Shown here: positions 8,645 through 12,710 of the stretch, one piece after another
How positions within the stretch are numbered: position 1 is the stretch's first letter
Layout: each line of letters opens with the position of its first letter
NCBI GenBank assembly: GCA_041493955.1
Contig: JBGPZW010000098.1
Span: forward strand, 1 to 12,710
Direction: 5' to 3'
Source: QHYU01 sp041493955
Lineage (GTDB): Bacteria; Acidobacteriota; Terriglobia; Acidiferrales; UBA7541
DNA length: 12,710 bases
Translations under genes and position numbers: made by a program
The notes under the pieces: generated by a model
Databases searched by the model: none
What the model was told of the DNA's origin: nothing
What the model saw: only the letters and a program-made list of their open reading frames with translations

Positions 8645-9085
8645 CTAGCTCTTCTTCTCCGCGTATCCTGAGCCGCCGCTTCTGTCTTTCTGCTGGCCGG
8701 GCGCGGCCTCGTACTTCGAGGCACACTTTGCCTGCACCTTATCGGCGACGAAAATGCCGTTGGACGCCAGCTTGCCTTCCACCAGCGCCTGGCTGTTGTC
8801 CACGAAGGTATCCGGCAGCGGATCGGTGCCCGTGTAGCTCACCGTGAGCGACTTCCCTTCCCCTTCGATGACGAAATCCACCCGTCCGGTGTGGCGCGCG
8901 ATCGAGCCGGCGCGAACCGTGCCGCCCACGCGGATGCGGTGCCGAGCGTCCGAAGCTTTCAAGCTGGAGATCTCCACGATGGTGTGGTAGTAGGTCTTGC
9001 TCTCCTGGGCTCCCAGCCAGGCCAGCCAACTCAGCGAGCCCACAATGATCCCGGCGCCGATGGCAAACTTCGTCTGTTTCTTCAT
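8645..9085 (-). CDS. ccmE: Heme chaperone CcmE, cysteine (CxxxY) variant
   Basis: A 146-residue protein with an N-terminal membrane anchor (~7-26), then an OB-fold beta-barrel with the family landmarks RIRVGGTVRAGSI (50-62), LTVSYTGTDPLPDTF (80-94) and LVEGKL (101-106). In E. coli-type CcmE, heme is bound covalently through the His of an HxxxY motif after the barrel (KHDENY). Here the aligned residues are AKCASKY, so C121 replaces the histidine and Y125 is kept. CxxxY CcmE proteins are known from archaea and sulfate reducers such as Desulfovibrio. The start is ATG 9083-9085, with a GGGAGG ribosome binding site; the longer reading frame from 9121 lacks one and overlaps the likely promoter. This is the first gene of the ccm operon. 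Confidence 0.93.
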   Translation of the reverse strand: MKKQTKFAIGAGIIVGSLSWLAWLGAQESKTYYHTIVEISSLKASDARHRIRVGGTVRAGSIARHTGRVDFVIEGEGKSLTVSYTGTDPLPDTFVDNSQALVEGKLASNGIFVADKVQAKCASKYEAAPGQQKDRSGGSGYAEKKS

Positions 9086-9121
9086 CGGAAACCTCCCCCC
9101 AGCTGCCCACGAGAAGTTCAT

Positions 9122-9130
9122 ATTCTAACA
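9122..9130 (-). promoter_or_regulatory. Candidate extended -10 promoter for the ccm operon
   Basis: The minus strand reads TGTTAGAAT: a TGn extension followed by TAGAAT, four of six matches to TATAAT. No good -35 lies at 17 bp; a TTGGAG is present at a 19-bp spacing. Transcription would begin near 9115, leaving a leader of about 30 nt that holds the ccmE ribosome binding site. The location suits the first gene of the operon, but the match is moderate. Confidence 0.45.
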
Positions 9131-9591
9131 CATTGCGGCTCGTCGGCTCCAACAAGCGGCCCCTTCAGCAGCAGCCAAAGGACAAACCTGGGGAAATGGG
9201 AAGAGTGACCGCAAGCGCATGAATTCCCGGCATCTCTAGATTCGTTGAGCACACACGGAACCCGGGCGGGTACAAACAGGATACGCGCCTCAGGGGAGAT
9301 AACTACTGGCGCAACGGCCAATTCTGGGACAGCTCTGCCCCCTGTCCGGAGGAACGGCCTTCGACGAAGTGCCCCGGATAGACTCTACTCACCGAACTCG
9401 TCTTGACAAAAGGGGGCCGGGAAACACACGGCCGGCGGATCCGTCCGCTCGTGTTCGACTGGCCGCCTGGGGACACCGCAGGGCACCAACGGCTTCCCCC
9501 GCCGCAACGCGAGGCGTGAAGCCGTCAGAAGCGATGACTTACCTGACCCTGACCTGCGCGGCGACGAGGTGCAAATCGCCGGCAGCCGGGC
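9131..9591. other. Non-coding gap between the tetraheme cytochrome gene and the ccm operon
   Basis: About 460 bp with no convincing gene on either strand. The reading frames here have no ribosome binding sites, odd composition (Arg/Pro/Cys-rich) and no recognisable domain. I see two hairpins, at 9327-9347 (6-bp stem GGACAG/CTGTCC, 9-base loop) and 9489-9525, neither followed by a T tract. I recognise no tRNA, riboswitch or CRISPR-like repeat. Confidence 0.6.
9489..9525. repeat. Inverted repeat downstream of the tetraheme cytochrome gene
   Basis: ACGGCTTC (9489-9496) and GAAGCCGT (9518-9525) form a perfect 8-bp stem. An inner CGCC/GGCG pairing within the 21-base interior could extend it. It lies about 65 bp past the cytochrome stop codon. 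It could act as an mRNA 3' end structure, but neither strand has the T run expected for an intrinsic terminator. Confidence 0.45.
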
Positions 9592-10020
9592 TTACGCGTT
9601 TTCCTTTTTGTGACACTCCATGCACTTGACCGGCGCCTTCTTGCCCTTGGCATTCTCCTGCTTGTGACAATCGATGCAGGTGCCTGCCTGAGCCAAAGGA
9701 TTGTGGAAGGCGGCCGGGAGGCCAGTTTTCATCCCGGCCTGGGGCGGCTTGGTGTGACAATCCATACAAACCTGTTGCGGCGCCTTCGAGGGTTTTTCGG
9801 GTTTGGATGCGTGGTGGCACGTCTCGCACTTCTTCGAGGCGCGCTCCTGATGGAGCTTGTGCTCGAACTTCACGGCGCCGAGCGGGTTGCCTTTCAGGAT
9901 GACCGTGTCTTTCGGCTTCGCCTGCCCGAACACCTGACTGGAAACGCTCAGCGCGAGCAAAAGGCTGGCCAGGATGGAAAAGGTGAGCAGCGCGCATCTT
10001 TTGGTCTTGGGCCTGTTCAT
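9592..10020 (-). CDS. Periplasmic tetraheme c-type cytochrome (class III/c7-like)
   Basis: A 142-residue protein with an N-terminal signal peptide (hydrophobic core ~10-28, probable cleavage near VFGQA, 30-34). The mature part has exactly four CXXCH heme sites: CETCH (65-69), CMDCH (85-89), CIDCH (115-119) and CMECH (133-137). Four further histidines (H54 and H57 in FEHKLH, H70, H106 in FHNP) could be the sixth ligands, giving four bis-His low-potential hemes as in cytochrome c3-type proteins. The mature chain is Lys-rich. ATG 10018-10020 has a good GGAGGAA ribosome binding site. Its likely role is soluble periplasmic electron transfer; the partner is unknown. It is an obvious client of the Ccm system encoded about 500 bp downstream. 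Confidence 0.92.
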   Translation of the reverse strand: MNRPKTKRCALLTFSILASLLLALSVSSQVFGQAKPKDTVILKGNPLGAVKFEHKLHQERASKKCETCHHASKPEKPSKAPQQVCMDCHTKPPQAGMKTGLPAAFHNPLAQAGTCIDCHKQENAKGKKAPVKCMECHKKENA

Positions 10021-10092
10021 GTTTCCTCCGCGTTAGGATTGGTGCCGGAGATCGGAACCATAACGCACAACGGCGCGGCCACGGGCGCGGCT

Positions 10093-10098
10093 ATCATA
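10093..10098 (-). promoter_or_regulatory. Candidate -10 box for the tetraheme cytochrome gene
   Basis: TATGAT on the minus strand matches TATAAT at five of six positions in an AT-rich patch (AATCTTATTGTATGAT) within GC-rich DNA. No good -35 hexamer lies 16-18 bp upstream, so an activator may be needed. Predicted start of transcription is about 10086, giving a leader of about 66 nt. Confidence 0.4.
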
Positions 10099-10140
10099 CA
10101 ATAAGATTGTCCGTGGAAGACATGGGTTGGCTGGTGGGGC

Positions 10141-10160
10141 GTGACGCTCCGGCGCGTCAC
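10141..10160. promoter_or_regulatory. Perfect inverted repeat upstream of the tetraheme cytochrome, possible operator
   Basis: GTGACGC (10141-10147) and GCGTCAC (10154-10160) are exact inverted copies separated by TCCGGC. The centre lies about 64 bp upstream of the predicted transcription start, a distance at which dimeric activators often bind. The spacing does not match the CRP/FNR consensus. The regulator is unknown. Confidence 0.4.
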
Positions 10161-10386
10161 ACAACGCACACCAAACCGGCTTTGTTCAGCAAGACCCTCG
10201 CCAAACTTAATCGGTTGCCTTTTCAGCGACTCGGATTCCAACCAAACAAGGTTCTGCAAAGATTTACGAGCCCGCACTGTGGGATTTCGCCCGGCGGAGC
10301 GCACTGCCGGCGAACGAGGTGGCTGGCACCCTGATTCAGGACGAGTAAGGCGGTTATTCAAAAGTCAGGAGTGACGGAGACTTGAG

Positions 10387-10428
10387 AAAAGAAGGGCGTT
10401 CCCCGGTGGGTGGTCAAAACGCCCTTCT
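10387..10428 (-). terminator. Intrinsic terminator, stronger on the minus strand
   Basis: An 11-bp perfect stem, AGAAGGGCGTT (10390-10400) with AACGCCCTTCT (10418-10428), and a 17-base loop. Read on the minus strand, the stem is followed directly by TTTTCTC, as expected for rho-independent termination. On the plus strand it is followed only by CTCTTT. It lies about 195 bp downstream of the [2Fe-2S] protein stop and would insulate the cytochrome gene from upstream transcription. Confidence 0.7.
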
Positions 10429-10622
10429 CTTTGCCACGGCTGAGCACCATGGGAAAGTTCCGGGGGGTCGGCCAGCCGTCCAGCAAGATCAACGAATCTC
10501 TTCCTCTCATTCAACCCGACCAGAGAGAAAGAGTTGTGGGGAGATTCCGGTCCTGTTGACGCGGCATCCTTACAGAGGAAACCCGCGCGGGTCCAGTCAA
10601 GAGAACGGGCAGGAATCGAGCG

Positions 10623-10925
10623 TCAGCGGCGCAGCTTTCCCCGCAGACACCACTTGAGCTCAGGGCTGAGCTCAGTAATAACCATGCCGGCCATGACCAG
10701 GAATTTGCAACTCAGCATCTCCCGGGGCTGGTCGTCGTCTGGCAACTGGGCCTCGATGCGGCAGTATTGGCATTCCTGGTTCCAGCAGAAGCGGCCGTAG
10801 GGGATGGTTTCCGGGCTGACGTACTGCAGGCAGCGCAAAACAGAGTTCTTCTCCGGCACCTGAAACTTCTTTCCTAGAACTGTGATCTCCACCAGCCGAT
10901 CAAAGGGGCGGAAGGGTTGGGACAT
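10623..10925 (-). CDS. Small [2Fe-2S] ferredoxin-like protein
   Basis: A 100-residue protein with a beta-grasp ferredoxin look: a first strand pair EITVLGKKFQVPEKNSVL, as in ferredoxin and NuoG-type N-terminal domains, then cysteines C47, C52 and C55 in FCWNQECQYC and C73 in MLSCKF. The spacing is C-x4-C-x2-C-x17-C. This fits a 2Fe-2S ligand set of the plant/NuoG superfamily with a shortened last interval. There is no signal peptide, so it is cytoplasmic. The start is taken as ATG 10923-10925. An in-frame ATG at 10992-10994 would add 23 residues but has no ribosome binding site, and the chosen start's purine-rich stretch is also weak. Redox partner and pathway are not evident from the neighbours. 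Confidence 0.7.
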   Translation of the reverse strand: MSQPFRPFDRLVEITVLGKKFQVPEKNSVLRCLQYVSPETIPYGRFCWNQECQYCRIEAQLPDDDQPREMLSCKFLVMAGMVITELSPELKWCLRGKLRR

Positions 10926-11200
10926 CGCTTCGCTTTGCCTTTCCTCTGCGCTGCTGGCCGGCAGTTTGGCTGAGTTCAAGTTTTCTCCCTGCATTGAGAG
11001 GGTACGCTGTAATCCGAGGCTAGTCCAGATTGACAGGTGCCACAACGACGGCGCACGCGGGAGTTGGCCAATGAACAACTACGCGCAAGCCACGCCAAGT
11101 CGCCACAGGGACGCCCCGCAAGGAGGAGACAACCAGGGGCGGTAGGGGTCACAGCCGCTTCAGGCGGGTGTACTGCCCACACGGCTCGGTGCCGGAGGGG

Positions 11201-11692
11201 CTAGGCCGCGCGAGCGAGCTGGCGGTACTCCTCGTCTGCCTGCGGCGCCAGCAAAACCCAGATGGTGTAGATGCCGAGAGCCGTTCCCAGGGGTATGTTC
11301 AACAACGAGAGGAAACCCAACACCAAGGTCAGCGTGCGGGCCCAGGGTTCGCGCTGGAGCAGACCCCACCCGGCGGTGAATCCAAGCAGCGCCTTAATCA
11401 GCACCAAAACGCCGAGCACAGAAAACAGCCCTTGGAGAAAACTCTGAACGGGCAAGCGTTCTTGGAATCTCACGAGATGGCCGAAAATCGTGTTCCCAAT
11501 GATGAACAGCGCCGCCGCAGCCACCAGGTTGAGTGCCGAGGCTGCCAGCCACAGAATACCCAGGATGTGGATGTGCCGGCCCACGCGATTCCCCCGGGCC
11601 GGCGGCACAATTGCCAGGCCCAGCGGCTTCCCGCACGACCCGCAGAACTGCTGGCCCTCCTGTGCCTGAGCTCCACAACGGTCGCAAAACAT
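11201..11692 (-). CDS. Zinc-ribbon membrane protein of unknown function
   Basis: A 163-residue protein. It opens with a compact zinc ribbon, MFCDRCGAQAQEGQQFCGSC, with four ligand cysteines in two CxxC knuckles (C3, C6, C17, C20). A basic linker and three to four hydrophobic segments follow between about residues 40 and 150. The topology suggests a cytoplasmic ribbon on a small membrane domain. Such proteins are common in many bacteria, and no function can be assigned. ATG 11690-11692 follows a near-perfect AAGGAGGT ribosome binding site. It lies 117 bp after accA, and a weak hairpin in that gap leaves it open whether they share a transcript. The 275 bp downstream, up to the [2Fe-2S] gene, holds nothing I recognise. 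Confidence 0.75.
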   Translation of the reverse strand: MFCDRCGAQAQEGQQFCGSCGKPLGLAIVPPARGNRVGRHIHILGILWLAASALNLVAAAALFIIGNTIFGHLVRFQERLPVQSFLQGLFSVLGVLVLIKALLGFTAGWGLLQREPWARTLTLVLGFLSLLNIPLGTALGIYTIWVLLAPQADEEYRQLARAA

Positions 11693-11760
11693 TCCGCACC
11701 TCCTTGTTCACCCGCGTTCCTGGGGGAACTACACGCGCTCTCGTCTTCGGATACGCGCGA

Positions 11761-11791
11761 AAGACCGGAAATGTTCCTCCTGGCATTCCGG
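11761..11791 (-). terminator. Weak terminator-like hairpin after accA
   Basis: On the minus strand CCGGAATG (11784-11791) can pair with CATTTCCGG (11765-11773) with one bulged base and a loop of about ten bases, followed by a short TCTTTC. The stem is modest and the T tract poor, so termination would be partial at best. Confidence 0.3.
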
Positions 11792-11809
11792 AGCCGGCAG
11801 TCCCCGTAG

Positions 11810-12710
11810 CTACGCGGCCCCAACTTGCAGAAATTGCCCCATGCGCCGGAATTTCTCATAGCGACGGTCGAGTAGCTGCGAGACCGAAAGCTCCCGCAAT
11901 TCCTGCAGGCAGCGCTCGAGCACCGGATCGAGAAGCTGCGCGGCGGCCTCGTGGTCCAGATGCGCGCCGCCTTCGGGCTCCGGCACGATCTCGTCAATCA
12001 AGCCCAGTTCAGCCAGGTCGGGCGCGGTGATCTTGAGCGCCCTGGCGGCCAGTTCGGCTTTGCTGGCGTCGCGCCACATGATCGAGGCGCAGCCTTCGGG
12101 CGAGATCACCGAATAGATCGCGTTCTCCATTATGTTCACGCGATCGCCCACGGCGATGGCCAGCGCCCCGCCCGAGCCGCCTTCGCCGGTGATGGTGACA
12201 ATGATGGGCACGGGAAGGCGGGCCATCTCGCGGAGATTACGCGCGATGGCCTCGGCCTGGCCGCGCTCTTCAGCATCGATGCCCGGGTAAGCGCCGGGCG
12301 TGTCCACAAAGGTGAACACTGGCCGCCCGAACTTGGCGCCGAGTTGCATTACCCGCAATGCCTTACGGTACCCCTCGGGCTTGGCCTGCCCGAAATTACG
12401 TTCGACCCGCTGCTTGGTGTCCCGGCCCTTCTGCTGGCCGATGACCGTGACGGGGCGCCCGTGGAAACGCGCCAGGCCGGTCACCATGGCGGGGTCATCG
12501 CCGAAAGTCCGGTCGCCATGAATTTCCGAGAAGTTTTCGAACAGCAGGCGGACGTAGTCGAGCATGTAGGGGCGCTGCGGGTGGCGGGCGAGTTGCGTCC
12601 GCTGCCAGGCACCTAGATGACTCAGGAAATCGCGCTTGAGCTCAGCCACCTCCCGCCTCAGGCGCCCCAGTTCGGCGTCGCCATCACCCGGCGTGGACAG
12701 GCGACGGAGA
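11810..12710 (-). CDS. accA: Acetyl-CoA carboxylase carboxyltransferase subunit alpha, 3' part
   Basis: 300 codons are visible and the 5' end lies beyond the right edge; the frame stays open to base 12710, so the GTG at 12647-12649 is internal and not the start. The protein reads into the family's N-terminal coiled coil (ELGRLRREVAELKRDF), then WQRTQLARHPQRP, FVDTPGAYPG and GEGGSGGALA (the carboxyltransferase oxyanion region), then YSVISPEGCASIMWRD. AccA and AccD form the carboxyltransferase that moves the carboxyl group from biotin to acetyl-CoA, making malonyl-CoA for fatty acid synthesis in the cytoplasm. Only roughly the first 20-30 residues should be missing, judging from the usual ~320-residue length. 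Confidence 0.96.
   Translation of the reverse strand, partial: LRRLSTPGDGDAELGRLRREVAELKRDFLSHLGAWQRTQLARHPQRPYMLDYVRLLFENFSEIHGDRTFGDDPAMVTGLARFHGRPVTVIGQQKGRDTKQRVERNFGQAKPEGYRKALRVMQLGAKFGRPVFTFVDTPGAYPGIDAEERGQAEAIARNLREMARLPVPIIVTITGEGGSGGALAIAVGDRVNIMENAIYSVISPEGCASIMWRDASKAELAARALKITAPDLAELGLIDEIVPEPEGGAHLDHEAAAQLLDPVLERCLQELRELSVSQLLDRRYEKFRRMGQFLQVGAA

Larger units (their letters stand above)
10021..10622. other. Non-coding gap between the [2Fe-2S] protein gene and the tetraheme cytochrome gene
   Basis: About 600 bp without a supportable gene. It holds the candidate cytochrome promoter (10093-10098), a perfect inverted repeat (10141-10160), a bulged hairpin (10286-10314), a strong terminator-like hairpin (10387-10428) and the plain palindrome ACCCGCGCGGGT (10581-10592). 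Short reading frames of up to about 50 codons on the minus strand between 10390 and 10580 have no recognisable features, and I do not call them. Confidence 0.6.

Noticed and set aside
8645..9121. Longer ccmE starting at 9121
   Set aside because: The 12 extra residues lack a ribosome binding site and would start almost at the predicted transcription start; ATG 9085 has a strong one.
9118..9321. Minus-strand 67-codon frame upstream of ccmE
   Set aside because: It covers the probable ccm promoter and has no recognisable domain or ribosome binding site.
9369..9629. Plus-strand 86-codon frame in the gap and over the cytochrome 3' end
   Set aside because: No ribosome binding site, Arg/Pro/Ala-rich shadow-like composition, and overlap with the end of a clear cytochrome gene.
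10286..10314. Bulged hairpin TTCGCC-C-GGC / GCCGGCGAA
   Set aside because: A short bulged stem in GC-rich DNA with no T tract and no gene-proximal position. Such pairings arise easily by chance.
10340..10380. GGTTATTCAAAAGTC, resembling a tRNA T-arm
   Set aside because: No acceptor, D or anticodon stems can be built around it.
11810..12649. accA starting at GTG 12649
   Set aside because: The frame stays open to the window edge, and the upstream residues continue the N-terminal coiled coil of AccA, so the true start is outside.

Overview
The window comes from a GC-rich bacterial chromosome, and every gene I can support is on the minus strand, so transcription runs from high to low coordinates. 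The gene content suggests an aerobically respiring Gram-negative-type bacterium. An Acidobacteriota-like lineage is my best guess, from the CxxxY-type CcmE, the C-x-C-x-C CcmH and the Rieske/cytochrome b arrangement, but this rests on memory and was not searched.

In transcription order there are three blocks. (1) 12710-10623: the 3' part of accA (acetyl-CoA carboxylase carboxyltransferase alpha, cut by the window edge), a small zinc-ribbon membrane protein, and a small [2Fe-2S] ferredoxin-like protein. A terminator-like hairpin follows at 10387-10428. (2) 10020-9592: a secreted tetraheme c-type cytochrome with non-coding DNA on both sides. (3) 9085-2044: a cytochrome c maturation (Ccm, System I) operon in the order ccmE-ccmF-ccmH-ccmI-like-unknown-ccmA-ccmB-ccmC-ccmD. 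hemH (ferrochelatase) follows directly. A strong promoter at 946-974 then starts a unit encoding a Rieske iron-sulfur protein and the N-terminus of a cytochrome b, which runs off the left edge.

The genes fit one theme. HemH makes heme. CcmABCD load it onto CcmE. CcmF, CcmH and the CcmI-like protein attach it to apocytochromes such as the tetraheme protein. The Rieske/cytochrome b pair forms a quinol-oxidising complex that would use c-type cytochromes.

The most unusual points are in the Ccm operon. CcmE has cysteine (C121) where the covalent heme-binding histidine normally sits (CxxxY instead of HxxxY). CcmH carries a five-cysteine motif instead of LRCxxC. No ccmG is present. A 425-residue membrane-anchored protein of unknown function lies between the CcmI-like gene and ccmA, and its C-terminal helical hairpin resembles that of the CcmI-like protein. 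A 47-codon ccmD is also present, and is easily missed.
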